Numbered from the stretch's first letter, positions 25,410 to 34,610 are shown. The stretch is DNA of 45,607 nucleotides from Muribaculaceae bacterium Isolate-013 (NCI) (GCA_004102785.1 SCEJ01000021.1:1-45607), one strand, 5' to 3'. Notes: generated by a model not told the origin, from the sequence alone. Program-made: numbers and translations.

Positions 25410-26906
25410 ATGAATACCTTTAAAACACTGACCCTGGCGATATCGCTCACGGCACTACCCCTGGCGGCAGCCGACCTTGTGATACTCCAGACCAATGATA
25501 CACACAGCCAGATTGACCCCAACGACAAAGGTCTCGGCGGCATACAGCGGCGCAAAGCCCTTATCGACAGCATACGCGGCGCAGAGAAAAATGTGCTTCT
25601 CGTCGATGCCGGCGACGCCGTGCAGGGCACCCTCTTCTTCACCCTCTACAAAGGTGAGGCCGAGATGAAGATGATGGATGCTCTCGGCTACGACCTGGCA
25701 ATTCTCGGCAACCATGACTTCGACAACGGGATGGACGACCTTAAAAGGAACGTGAGCTCAACTCCGGGAATACAATGGCTATCGACTAACTATGAGTTTG
25801 ACGACCCGCAGCTCGACTCCATATTCGCCCCATACAAAATCTACGATATCGACGGCCGCCGCATCGCATTCATCGGCATCAATCTCGACCCAAAAGGGAT
25901 GATTGCCGACGGCAACTACGACGGCGTGCGCTATCTCGACGGCATCAAGGCCGCCAACGCAACCGCCTGGTCGCTGAAGCACAACGAGAAGGCCGATGCC
26001 GTGATTGCCGTGACACACGTAGGATACGACGAAGTGCCCCCTTCCGACCGCATGATTGCATCGCAGTCGGAAGATATCGACGTGATTCTCGGCGGCCACA
26101 GCCACACGGTAATCACACCGGGCAGCGGCATGGAATGGGTCAGCAATCTCGACGGAGAGCCGGTGCTCATTACCCAGAACGGCAAAAGCGGCGTTTACCT
26201 CACCCAGGTGACGCTTGACCTTGACAGCCTCGGCACCGCCCTGCCTCGCTACAAACAATATTCCATCGACTCGCGCCTCGACGGGAAAACAGATACTGCC
26301 ATTGAAGAAAGCCTCAAACCCTACCGCGGCGGAATCGACAGGATGATGAACCGCCGTATCGGACGCACCGCCTACGAGCTTAATGCCGAAGAGCCGGGTC
26401 TGCTGAATTTCGTCAGCGACTTCCTACTTATGCGCGGCGAGCAACTTCTGGGCCGGAAACCCTCGCTGTCAATCGCCAACAAAGGGAGTCTGCGCCGCGG
26501 TCTGCCCAAAGGGAACATCACCGAGGGGGAGGTAATCACGATGCAGCCTTTCGCCAACCGCATCGTGGTCATCGAGCTTCCCGGCAGCCAGCTCGCCAAG
26601 GCCTTCGATGTGATGGCGGCGCGCGGCGGCGACGGTGTGAGCGCCAATGTGGAGGCCATATACGACCCGGCCACCAGACGCTGCACCTCAGTGCTCATCG
26701 ACGGCAGACCCATTGACCCCGATGCCACCTACACAGTAGCCACCATCGACTACCTCGCCAACGGCGGCGACTACATGGAGCCCCTCACCCACGGCAAACG
26801 CCTGGCAACATCAGAAGGGATAGTCTACACCGACCTGGTAAGCTACATCGAATCACTCAAGAACAAAACCATCAATCCATCGAAGGTGGCCCGTATGCAC
26901 CCCTGA
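25410..26906 (+). CDS. Secreted 5'-nucleotidase/UshA-family metallophosphatase
   Basis: 498 residues with a signal peptide (MNTFKTLTLAISLTALPLAA). The N-terminal metallophosphatase domain (about 22-290) has NDTHSQ (Asp30, His32), DAGDAVQGT, GNHDFDNG, VTHVGYDE and GGHSHT, all dinuclear-metal ligands. The C-terminal 5'-nucleotidase domain (about 315-480) has NKGSLRRGLPKGNITEGEVITMQPFANRIVVIELPG and YLANGGDYM. It should hydrolyse nucleotides or nucleotide sugars in the periplasm. Both domains are in one chain, whereas some Bacteroidales relatives are split into two genes (recollection). It is convergent with the ATP-grasp-like gene, 6 bp apart. Confidence 0.92.
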   Translation: MNTFKTLTLAISLTALPLAAADLVILQTNDTHSQIDPNDKGLGGIQRRKALIDSIRGAEKNVLLVDAGDAVQGTLFFTLYKGEAEMKMMDALGYDLAILGNHDFDNGMDDLKRNVSSTPGIQWLSTNYEFDDPQLDSIFAPYKIYDIDGRRIAFIGINLDPKGMIADGNYDGVRYLDGIKAANATAWSLKHNEKADAVIAVTHVGYDEVPPSDRMIASQSEDIDVILGGHSHTVITPGSGMEWVSNLDGEPVLITQNGKSGVYLTQVTLDLDSLGTALPRYKQYSIDSRLDGKTDTAIEESLKPYRGGIDRMMNRRIGRTAYELNAEEPGLLNFVSDFLLMRGEQLLGRKPSLSIANKGSLRRGLPKGNITEGEVITMQPFANRIVVIELPGSQLAKAFDVMAARGGDGVSANVEAIYDPATRRCTSVLIDGRPIDPDATYTVATIDYLANGGDYMEPLTHGKRLATSEGIVYTDLVSYIESLKNKTINPSKVARMHP

Positions 26907-26912
26907 CGGCCG

Positions 26913-27968
26913 TTAACGCACCTCCGCGATAAACCGGAAACCGCCGGCCGGAGCCGAAAGAGCAAACGCACCGGCCGGAATATCACCGCCGGAGGTCACC
27001 GTCATGCGGCCGCGCACACCACGCTCCACTGCGCCATGAGCCACAAACCCCATGGTGTAGCGCAGGTTCACCTCTATGCAGGGGGCTATATCGAATCCGT
27101 CACCCGAACGGTACACAAGCATATCCACTCCAAGCGGCCCCTCATATCCGGGGGCCGCTGCTGTTTCAGCGAGCAGCCGCCCCACCTCGCAGCGCACCTC
27201 GGCGAGTCTGGCCGCTCCGGCCATCTCACCAATGCGCCGCGCAATCTCCTCATCCGTAAGCAGAAGATTGCCTCCATAGGCCGCGCCACCGGTAAAAAAC
27301 ATCGAGTAGCCATGAAACGCCACATCGCCGCCACGCGCATAGTAGAGCGCAGCGAAATCCTGCACTCCGTCATATCCCCTCTCAAGCATCACCGAACCTT
27401 GCCGGCGTATTATCCCCGCAACCTGTGCCTCTGAAATATCCCTGCCGCGGAACACACCGCGCCCGCTTGACGACCATGGCGCCTTTACATAAAAATCAGG
27501 GAAGCGCGAGGCGAAACGACGCACATCATCGAGACACGCCGCCTCGGTCACCGAGTCGAACCCCAGGCCATGCAACACCCTCATCGCCGTGCGGCGGTGC
27601 GACAGCGACCGATAAAAATCAGCCCGCTCCATATCGCGGCGCACCAGCGGTTCGGGAGCGCCTGCCTTGCGGAACAGACGCGCCGTATAGGCGCTGCGCC
27701 CCCAGGGCGAAAGCTCCGCGACCTCCAGCCCATTAAGCGACACCACCGGCCGCGGACCGCCGCCGAATCGCTCCACAACCTCCGCGAACCACTCCCGGCG
27801 CATATCTCCGTCGGAAAGCAGAAGATAATCATCGCTGTCGCCAAGCCACCAGGGGAGCGTGGCGCCGGAGAGAGCCATCTGCACCGCGGCCTTCGGCGGC
27901 GTGAAATTCTGCCGCCCCGCCGCCAGGGCTATATCGTTTTCGGGATTGAATAAAAACACTCGGTTCAT
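26913..27968 (-). CDS. ATP-grasp-like protein of unknown function
   Basis: 351 residues. The N-terminus reads MNRVFLFNPENDIALA. The middle contains YVKAPWSSSGRGVFRG, like the lysine and glycine-rich loop of ATP-grasp enzymes, and the C-terminal third contains PLGVDMLVYR and CIEVNLRYTMGFV, like the ATP-grasp Mg2+-binding ExN site. It probably ligates a carboxylate to a nucleophile with ATP, but the substrate is unknown. I recall similar uncharacterised proteins in Bacteroidales. It is alone on the minus strand, divergent from mutL with a shared 50-bp promoter region. A -7 box 6 bp before the ATG suggests a leaderless or nearly leaderless mRNA. Confidence 0.72.
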   Translation of the reverse strand: MNRVFLFNPENDIALAAGRQNFTPPKAAVQMALSGATLPWWLGDSDDYLLLSDGDMRREWFAEVVERFGGGPRPVVSLNGLEVAELSPWGRSAYTARLFRKAGAPEPLVRRDMERADFYRSLSHRRTAMRVLHGLGFDSVTEAACLDDVRRFASRFPDFYVKAPWSSSGRGVFRGRDISEAQVAGIIRRQGSVMLERGYDGVQDFAALYYARGGDVAFHGYSMFFTGGAAYGGNLLLTDEEIARRIGEMAGAARLAEVRCEVGRLLAETAAAPGYEGPLGVDMLVYRSGDGFDIAPCIEVNLRYTMGFVAHGAVERGVRGRMTVTSGGDIPAGAFALSAPAGGFRFIAEVR

Positions 27969-27973
27969 GCCCG

Positions 27974-27981
27974 CAAAATTA
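27974..27981 (-). promoter_or_regulatory. -7 box immediately before the ATP-grasp-like gene
   Basis: The minus strand reads TAATTTTG. Only five bases separate it from the ATG at 27968, so transcription should start at or within a few bases of the start codon. Confidence 0.5.
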
Positions 27982-27993
27982 CGAAAATTTCCG

Positions 27994-28001
27994 TACCTTT
28001 A
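27994..28001 (+). promoter_or_regulatory. Probable -7 box of mutL
   Basis: TACCTTTA differs from the consensus only at the final base and lies 18 bp upstream of the mutL ATG at 28019, giving a short leader. Confidence 0.45.
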
Positions 28002-28018
28002 CGCTCTGATTTTCCCCT

Positions 28019-30055
28019 ATGAACGACGTAATCAAACTTCTGCCCGATTCGGTGGCCAACCAGATAGCCGCCGGAGAAGTAATCCAGCGTCCGGCCTCCG
28101 TAATCAAGGAACTGGTTGAAAACGCTGTCGATGCCGGAGCGAAATGCATCAAGATAATACTGCGCGACGCCGGCAAAACACTCATACAGGTGGTTGACGA
28201 CGGTACAGGCATGTCCGACACCGATGCCCGCCTGGCATTCGAGCGCCACGCCACATCGAAAATACGCCAGGCGGCCGACCTCTTCGAGCTGCACACAATG
28301 GGATTCCGCGGCGAAGCGCTGCCGTCGATTGTAGCAGTGTCGCAGGTCGAACTCACCACCATGCGCCGATGCGACCAGATCGGCACACGTCTTTGTATCT
28401 CGGCATCACGGTTCGAGAGCCAGGAGCCGGAGGCCTGCGCCCCGGGCACCAGCCTGATGGTAAAGAACCTCTTCTTCAACTTCCCCGCACGCCGCAAATT
28501 TCTGAAAAAGGACTCCGTAGAGCTCTCGCACATAATGCACGAGTTCGAGCGGCTCACTCTGGTGAATCCCCATCTCGAATTTCTCCTGGTACACAACGAT
28601 GTGACTCTGCACCAGCTTATGGCCGGTTCGCTGAAACAACGCATCGCATCCCTTTTCGGCAAAGCCCTCGACAAGCAACTGATACCGGTCGACACTGAGA
28701 CCCCACTGGTGAAAATCAGCGGTTTCGTGGGGCTGCCGGCAAACGCACGCAAACGCAACGCACTGCAATACTTTTTTGTGAACGGCCGCAACATGCGCCA
28801 TCCCTACTTCCACAAGGCTGTGCTGCAATGCTACGACGAGCTGATTTCGCCCGACCATCAGCCCAACTATTTCCTCAACTTCGAGGTCGACCCGCAGACT
28901 ATCGACGTGAACATCCACCCCACCAAGTCGGAGATAAAATTCGAGAACGAGCAACCCATATGGCAGATACTCCAGGCCGCCATACGCGAATCGCTCGGCA
29001 AATTCAATGCCGTGCCTGCAATCGATTTCGACAAGGCCGACGCTCCGGATATACCGTCGTTCAACCCCGACGCCACCGCCGCCCACGGACTCAACATTGA
29101 CCCCGACTATAATCCTTTCGCACCTAAAGCGCCGGGGAAAAACACCTCCGGCCTCCCCGGCGACGGCGACGGCATAATATCGTCGTCAGTGAATTTCGCT
29201 GAAATAAAGTCGCCGGCTCCTGCCGCGCCCGAGGCCCGCTGGGAACAGAGCCGGAAAGCCGCAACCTCCGACTGGGACAAACTCTACGAGAACTTCCGCA
29301 ACGCCGCCACCGACGACCCCGACGACTACAATCCCTTCGCGCCGTCCGCACCTCCGGCCACATCGTCAGCGAACGCCACATCAGCGATACCGCCGGTACA
29401 TACAGAAACGCCCTCGGCCCTCAACACCTCACAGCCAGGCATCGCAGGGCTTGAGCAACCGTTGTCAGCCCTGCCGTCATCTTTCGACGGAGGTGTGCTT
29501 CAGCTTGCCGGGCGCTATCTCATCACACCGGCATCGGGCGGACTGCTGGTGGTTGACCGGCACCGTGCCCACGTGAAAGTGCTCTATGAACGATTTTTAG
29601 CCGCCGGCTCCACCGACTCTGCAGAAAGCCAGCAGATACTTTTCCCCGAGACCGTGACACTGGCCCCATCGCAGCACATCATCCTCGAAAGCATCAAGGA
29701 AGAAGCCGCCACCGCAGGCTTCATGCTTGAATACAAGGATAAGAACACATGGGAGATTCTTGCCGTACCGGCCGCCCTGGGCAAACTCAGCCCCAAGGAT
29801 GTACTGCTCAAAATGATCGAGACCGTAGGCGACGGGATGGAAAACGGCGTTGCCGACACCGCCCAGGCCATACACCGGCATGTGAGCCTGTCGATGGCAC
29901 GTTCGGGTGCAGTGCGCCCAGGCGACTATCTCGCCCCGGCCGAAGCCGAGGAACTGCTCGCCGCTCTCTTCGCGCTACCCGACCCGCAGTACACGCCCGA
30001 CGGCGGCAGAATCCTCTTTGAAATATCAGAGCGGTTCATAGCGTCGCAGCTCTGA
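28019..30055 (+). CDS. mutL: MutL, DNA mismatch repair protein
   Basis: 678 residues. The GHKL ATPase is complete: VIKELVENAVDAGA, DDGTGMSDTDA, FERHATSKI, TMGFRGEALPSI and GTSLMVKNLFFNFPARRKFLKKDS. The transducer domain includes NGRNMRHPYFHKAVLQCYD and VDVNIHPTKSEIKFENE. A long Pro/Ala/Ser-rich linker (about 335-480) follows, with a near-repeat DPDYNPFAP / DPDDYNPFAPSAP. The C-terminal dimerisation domain has DRHRAHVKVLYERF in place of the nuclease motif DQHA(x)2E(x)4E, and no CPHGRP motif. It may therefore lack the endonuclease activity of many MutL proteins. Confidence 0.95.
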   Translation: MNDVIKLLPDSVANQIAAGEVIQRPASVIKELVENAVDAGAKCIKIILRDAGKTLIQVVDDGTGMSDTDARLAFERHATSKIRQAADLFELHTMGFRGEALPSIVAVSQVELTTMRRCDQIGTRLCISASRFESQEPEACAPGTSLMVKNLFFNFPARRKFLKKDSVELSHIMHEFERLTLVNPHLEFLLVHNDVTLHQLMAGSLKQRIASLFGKALDKQLIPVDTETPLVKISGFVGLPANARKRNALQYFFVNGRNMRHPYFHKAVLQCYDELISPDHQPNYFLNFEVDPQTIDVNIHPTKSEIKFENEQPIWQILQAAIRESLGKFNAVPAIDFDKADAPDIPSFNPDATAAHGLNIDPDYNPFAPKAPGKNTSGLPGDGDGIISSSVNFAEIKSPAPAAPEARWEQSRKAATSDWDKLYENFRNAATDDPDDYNPFAPSAPPATSSANATSAIPPVHTETPSALNTSQPGIAGLEQPLSALPSSFDGGVLQLAGRYLITPASGGLLVVDRHRAHVKVLYERFLAAGSTDSAESQQILFPETVTLAPSQHIILESIKEEAATAGFMLEYKDKNTWEILAVPAALGKLSPKDVLLKMIETVGDGMENGVADTAQAIHRHVSLSMARSGAVRPGDYLAPAEAEELLAALFALPDPQYTPDGGRILFEISERFIASQL

Positions 30056-30060
30056 TACGT

Positions 30061-30360
30061 TCAGAAAATCCAGTCGATTATCAGCAGTAGCGCCCCGGCG
30101 GTTATTATGCCCCATATGCATTTCCAGGCATAATTATAGTCCTTTTGCGAGAAAGCCTGCTTTATCCGGAAAGCGAAGAAAGCCACACCGATAAAGTAAA
30201 GCACCCACACAGGCCACATATTGAGCCATCGTATGCACCAGTAAAGGAGTACAAACGCACTCACAATGGCCACCACGCCCACCACAGTGAGCCATATCCC
30301 TTCGCTGCGGGTCAGTTTCTTACGTGGAGCCTGCCCGTCCTGATTGCCATTCGCTGCCAT
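30061..30360 (-). CDS. Small membrane protein of unknown function
   Basis: 99 residues. After a polar basic N-terminus (MAANGNQDGQAPRKKLTRSEG) there are three hydrophobic stretches at about 22-42, 47-66 and 79-98. I do not recognise the family. It is convergent with mutL, 5 bp apart, and lies downstream of the PurF-like gene on the same strand but beyond that gene's terminator, so it probably has its own weak promoter. Codon use matches its neighbours. Confidence 0.65.
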   Translation of the reverse strand: MAANGNQDGQAPRKKLTRSEGIWLTVVGVVAIVSAFVLLYWCIRWLNMWPVWVLYFIGVAFFAFRIKQAFSQKDYNYAWKCIWGIITAGALLLIIDWIF

Positions 30361-30407
30361 AAGCCTGTTGCTGTTTAGTAGACGTTGAAAACTGTTTTAT
30401 AATAAAA

Positions 30408-30440
30408 ACACCCTCCGCAACCGATTGTTGCGGAGGGTGT
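30408..30440 (-). terminator. Intrinsic terminator of the PurF-like gene
   Basis: Arms ACACCCTCCGCAAC (30408-30421) and GTTGCGGAGGGTGT (30427-30440) are perfectly complementary around CGATT. On the minus strand the stem is followed by TTTTTATT. It lies 29 bp after the stop at 30469. Confidence 0.92.
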
Positions 30441-30468
30441 GTGTTTTGGCGCAATGTCGCTGAAGATT

Positions 30469-32355
30469 TCAGCGGGCACGTTTCTCCGTGTTCCCCTCGA
30501 ACCAGTCGATATAAGCCAGATTTACCAGGCGGGTGCCCCCAGGAGTGGGATAATCGCCTGAGAAATACCAGTCGCCGGGGCAACTGCGCACGGCGGCATG
30601 AAGACCGTCGAGCGACTGATACACAATCTCAACCCGGGCCTTGGTGCCTTCGGGAGTGAGCATACGCGCCATCTCCTGTGAGATTTCCCTGTCGGTGAAC
30701 GGCTCGTAGATGGCCTTCACGCAGTTGACCTGCTCGCTTGCCGGAAGTGCAGCCTGCTCCACACAGCAGTGATAGGTCTGCTCCAGCACACTCTCCATTC
30801 CGCGCGAGCGAAGCAGCGACACGGCGGCACGGAACGCGGCGAACTCACTCATGCGCGACATATCAATGCCGTAGTAATCAGGATAACGCACCTGCGGCGA
30901 CGATGACACCACCACAATGCGGCGCGGATGCAGGCGGTCAAGCATGGCGATAATCGACTGCCTGAGGGTGGTGCCGCGCACAATGGAGTCGTCAATCACC
31001 ACGAGATTGTCGATGTCGTTGGAAACGCATCCGTAGGTCACATCATACACATGTGCGGCAAGGTCATTGCGCGACTCCCCCTCGGCTATGAACGTGCGGA
31101 GTTTTATATCCTTTATCGCCACCTTCTCCACGCGAAGCCGCTTATCCATTACCTCCTTCAGTGTGCCGGGCGTAAGAGCGCCGGTAGCCTGGAGCTCCAT
31201 AATCTGCCGGCATTTCAGCACGTTGAGATAGTCCTCGAAACCCTCGACCATCCCGATAAATGCCACTTCGGCCGTGTTGGGAATAAACGACAGGACTGTG
31301 TGCTGGATATCGTTGTCGACCGCAGCCAGCACCTGCGGCGCCAGACGCCGTCCGAGCTCCTTGCGCTCCCTGTAAATGTCGGCATCGCTGCCGCGCGAGA
31401 AATATATACGCTCGAAAGAGCAGCGGCGGTTTTCACCCTCGCCGAGAATATCCTCGATGCGCACGTCCCCCTTCCGGCTCACAATCAGAGCCGAGCCCGG
31501 ACGAAGCTCCTGCACATCGGAGCGACGCACGTTGAACACCGTCTGTATCACCGGACGCTCCGAGGCGAGCACTACCACTTCGTCGTCCATATAATAGAAC
31601 GCCGGGCGTATGCCGTGGCTGTCGCGCAGGGCAAACATGTCGCCCGAGCCGGTGGCGCCGCATATCACGAAACCGCCGTCCCATGCCGGCGAGGCATTCC
31701 GCAGCACAGAAGCCACGTCGATGTTATCCTCTATGGCCTTGCCGAGCTCAGGGTCCTGGAGCCGGTCGCGCATCTGCCGGTAGAGCCGGTGGTTCTCCTT
31801 GTCGAGCGCGTAGCCGAGCTGCTCAAGCAGCACTATTGTGTCGGAATATATACGCGGGTGCTGCCCCTTCTCCACTATGGAGCGGAACACCTGGTCAACA
31901 TTGGTCATATTGAAATTGCCGCACATCAGCAGGTTGCGCGAGCGCCAGTTGTTTCGTCTCAGGAACGGATGCACATACGAGATGCCGCTCTTCCCGGTTG
32001 TGGAATAGCGCAGATGGCCCATGTATATCTCGCCGACAAACGGAGTGTAAGCCTCAACCTCGGCTGCGGGGAGATTTCCGCTCGATGCAAGCTGGGGCAT
32101 GACACTGGAGAAAATCTCGGTGATGGCATTTGCGCCGAGAGCGCGCTCACGGAATATATATTCGTGTCCCGGCACGGGATGGGTTTTCACCACACCGATT
32201 CCGGCGCCCTCCTGGCCGCGGTTGTGCTGCTTCTCCATCAGCAGATAGAGTTTGTTGAGCGCCCAGGCATAGGTGCCGTATTTCTGCCGGTAGTATTCCA
32301 GCGGTTTGCGCAGGCGTATCATCGCCACGCCACATTCATGTTTTAACGGTTCCAA
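30469..32355 (-). CDS. Amidophosphoribosyltransferase-like protein, long Bacteroidota form
   Basis: 628 residues, about 130-150 longer than usual PurF. The N-terminal glutamine amidotransferase domain has the nucleophile in KHECGVAM (Cys8) after a short propeptide-like lead, then EKQHNRGQEGAG and GHLRYSTTGKSG. The phosphoribosyltransferase half has CSFERIYFSRGSD and the PRPP loop LVVIDDSIVRGTTLRQ. It would transfer glutamine ammonia to PRPP, the first step of purine synthesis, or act in a related reaction. The start is TTG at 32355; no in-frame ATG precedes the essential Cys, and my recollection is that relatives begin at this same residue. It follows glnN by 65 bp with a terminator-like hairpin between. 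A canonical PurF may exist elsewhere. Confidence 0.85.
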   Translation of the reverse strand: MEPLKHECGVAMIRLRKPLEYYRQKYGTYAWALNKLYLLMEKQHNRGQEGAGIGVVKTHPVPGHEYIFRERALGANAITEIFSSVMPQLASSGNLPAAEVEAYTPFVGEIYMGHLRYSTTGKSGISYVHPFLRRNNWRSRNLLMCGNFNMTNVDQVFRSIVEKGQHPRIYSDTIVLLEQLGYALDKENHRLYRQMRDRLQDPELGKAIEDNIDVASVLRNASPAWDGGFVICGATGSGDMFALRDSHGIRPAFYYMDDEVVVLASERPVIQTVFNVRRSDVQELRPGSALIVSRKGDVRIEDILGEGENRRCSFERIYFSRGSDADIYRERKELGRRLAPQVLAAVDNDIQHTVLSFIPNTAEVAFIGMVEGFEDYLNVLKCRQIMELQATGALTPGTLKEVMDKRLRVEKVAIKDIKLRTFIAEGESRNDLAAHVYDVTYGCVSNDIDNLVVIDDSIVRGTTLRQSIIAMLDRLHPRRIVVVSSSPQVRYPDYYGIDMSRMSEFAAFRAAVSLLRSRGMESVLEQTYHCCVEQAALPASEQVNCVKAIYEPFTDREISQEMARMLTPEGTKARVEIVYQSLDGLHAAVRSCPGDWYFSGDYPTPGGTRLVNLAYIDWFEGNTEKRAR

Positions 32356-32373
32356 ATGTGTAGTAAGGGAAAA

Positions 32374-32403
32374 GATGCCGGACAGAACAATCCGTCCGGC
32401 ATC
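32374..32403 (-). terminator. Terminator or attenuator between glnN and the PurF-like gene
   Basis: Arms GATGCCGGAC (32374-32383) and GTCCGGCATC (32394-32403) are perfectly complementary around a 10-nt loop. On the minus strand a U-rich TTTTCCCTT follows. It ends 18 bp before the TTG start of the PurF-like gene, leaving little room for a promoter. Confidence 0.8.
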
Positions 32404-32420
32404 GTATTACGAGTTTTTTA

Positions 32421-34610
32421 TTAACGGATGAAGAGCATCTCGCGGTACTTGGGGAGAGGCCACATCTCATTGTCGACCATCAGCTCAAGCTTGTCGATAT
32501 GATAGCGGATTTTCTCCATGCAGGGAAGCACCTCGTCGTGGTAGGCAATCGCCTTCTCGCGCTCGCTCTCGATGCGGTTGGCTTTCTTGCGGGCATTCAC
32601 CATGCGCTCTACCTCCTCCTTGATTACGGCCATGTGCATCGAAATCTTCTCGATGGTAGAGAGGTCGCTGGCGGTAAGCTCGTTGGCCTTTGCCTCGGGG
32701 AAGAGCGATTTGATTTTCACCAGGTTGTCGACCAGCACCGACTGGTAGCGGGTGGCCACCGGCACGATATGGTTCAGAGCAAGGTCACCGAGCACACGGG
32801 CCTCTATCTGTATCTTCTTGGTGTAGGTCTCCCACTTCACTTCATTGCGTGCGCGGAGCTCCAGGTCGTTGAACACGCCCGTTTTCTTGAACATCTCCAC
32901 CGACGAAGGCTGCAGGTAAGCGTCGATGATACGTGGCACCGATGTCTCGCAGTCGAGTCCGCGGCGAAGAGCCTCCTCTTTCCACTCGTCGGAGTATCCG
33001 TTGCCGTCGAAGTGGATAGGCTTGGAGCTGATGATGAGCGCCTTGACCTCTTCGAGAATGGCGTGGTAGAGCGATTCCTCGCGGTCAACACGGGCGTCGA
33101 CACGGGCCTTGAACTCATCAAGCTGCTCGGCCACCGCGGCATTGAGGGCGATCATGGCCGATGCACAGTTGGCCGACGAACCTACGGCACGGAACTCGAA
33201 ACGGTTGCCGGTGAAAGCGAACGGCGAGGTGCGGTTACGGTCGGTATTGTCAAGCATAATCTCCGGTATCTGGCTGACACCCACGGTGATGCCCTCCTTG
33301 CCGGCGAATTCGATGAGGTCATCCTCAGTCGATTTCTCCAGTTTATCGAAGATGTCGGCAATCTGTTTGCCGGTAAATATGGAGATAATGGCTGGGGGAG
33401 CCTCGTTTGCGCCCAGGCGGTGGGCGTTCGTTGCCGATGCTATCGACGCCTTGAGCAGCGCGTTGTGGCGGTGCACGGCGGCCATAACGTTGGCCACGAA
33501 GGTGATGAAGCGCAGATTCTGGCGGGGGTCCTTGCCCGGAGCGAAGAGAAGCGTGCCGGTGTCGGTGCCAAGGCTCCAGTTGTTATGCTTGCCCGAACCG
33601 TTGATGCCCGAGAAAGGCTTCTCATGGAGAAGCACGCGGAAGTTATGGCGGCGGGCCACCTCCGAAATCACATCCATCAGCAGCAGGTTGTGGTCGTTGG
33701 CAAGGTTTGTCTCCTCATATATGGGGGCAAGCTCGAACTGGTTGGGGGCCACTTCGTTGTGGCGGGTGCGAGCCGGTATGCCGAGCTTATGGCATGCTAT
33801 CTCAAGGTCGAGCATGAACGCCTCCACACGTGAGGGAATCGCGCCGAAATAGTGGTCTTCGAGCTGCTGGTTCTTTGCCGACTCATGCCCCATGAGGGTG
33901 CGGCCGGTCATCACCAGGTCAGGACGCGCGGCATAAAGAGCCTCGTCGACAAGGAAATACTCCTGCTCCCAGCCGAGATACGACACCACATGGTTCACAT
34001 TCTTGTCGAAATAGCGGGCTACGCCGGTGGCAGCCTTGTCGACGGCATTGAGCGCACGCAGCAGCGGGGTCTTGAAGTCGAGCGACTCACCGGTATATGA
34101 TATGAAAATCGTGGGGATGCAGAGGGTGTTGTTGATGATAAACACCGGCGAGGATATATCCCATGCCGAATATCCGCGGGCCTCGAAGGTGTTGCGTATG
34201 CCGCCGTTGGGGAACGACGATGCGTCGGGTTCCTGCTGCACAAGGAGTTTGCCGGTAAACTTCTCCATAACTCCGCCTTTGCCATCGTGCTCGATGAAGG
34301 CGTCATGCTTCTCGGCGGTTCCTCCGGTAAGGGGCTGGAACCAGTGGGTGTAGTGGCGGGCGCCATTGTCAATGGCCCATTTCTTCATACCGTTTGCAAC
34401 ACTGTCGGCAAGCTCCAGTGAAATCGGGCGCTTGTTGTCGATGGCGTCGACAAGTCTCTCATAAGTCTCGGCCGGTAGATACTCGAACATCTTCTGACGG
34501 TTGAACACCGCCTCGGCATAATACTTTTCGGGACGCTCTGCCGGGATTTCTACCGGAACAGCCTTGCGGTCGGAAGCCTCCTTGACCACATCAAATCGTA
34601 ATAACGACAT
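32421..34610 (-). CDS. glnN: Type III glutamine synthetase
   Basis: 729 residues, the size of GSIII rather than GSI (about 450-470). It makes glutamine from glutamate, ammonia and ATP. Motifs include EPDASSFPNGGIRNTFEARGYSAWD near 130-155, HNEVAPNQFELAP, the ATP/glutamate region EKPFSGINGSGKHNNWSLGT, and DNTDRNRTSPFAFTGNRFEFRAVGSSAN. GSIII is typical of Bacteroidota and forms a double-ring dodecamer. It follows dapL by 55 bp on the same strand and is followed by a hairpin and the PurF-like gene. The linked genes suggest a nitrogen-assimilation cluster. Confidence 0.97.
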   Translation of the reverse strand: MSLLRFDVVKEASDRKAVPVEIPAERPEKYYAEAVFNRQKMFEYLPAETYERLVDAIDNKRPISLELADSVANGMKKWAIDNGARHYTHWFQPLTGGTAEKHDAFIEHDGKGGVMEKFTGKLLVQQEPDASSFPNGGIRNTFEARGYSAWDISSPVFIINNTLCIPTIFISYTGESLDFKTPLLRALNAVDKAATGVARYFDKNVNHVVSYLGWEQEYFLVDEALYAARPDLVMTGRTLMGHESAKNQQLEDHYFGAIPSRVEAFMLDLEIACHKLGIPARTRHNEVAPNQFELAPIYEETNLANDHNLLLMDVISEVARRHNFRVLLHEKPFSGINGSGKHNNWSLGTDTGTLLFAPGKDPRQNLRFITFVANVMAAVHRHNALLKASIASATNAHRLGANEAPPAIISIFTGKQIADIFDKLEKSTEDDLIEFAGKEGITVGVSQIPEIMLDNTDRNRTSPFAFTGNRFEFRAVGSSANCASAMIALNAAVAEQLDEFKARVDARVDREESLYHAILEEVKALIISSKPIHFDGNGYSDEWKEEALRRGLDCETSVPRIIDAYLQPSSVEMFKKTGVFNDLELRARNEVKWETYTKKIQIEARVLGDLALNHIVPVATRYQSVLVDNLVKIKSLFPEAKANELTASDLSTIEKISMHMAVIKEEVERMVNARKKANRIESEREKAIAYHDEVLPCMEKIRYHIDKLELMVDNEMWPLPKYREMLFIR

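Noticed and set aside
30928-32346. 472-codon plus-strand frame opposite the PurF-like gene
   Set aside because: Shadow of a gene with clear catalytic motifs; the peptide has no recognisable domain.
32499-33833. 444-codon plus-strand frame opposite glnN
   Set aside because: It is the antisense of a well-supported GSIII gene; long antisense frames arise from the GC-rich codon use.
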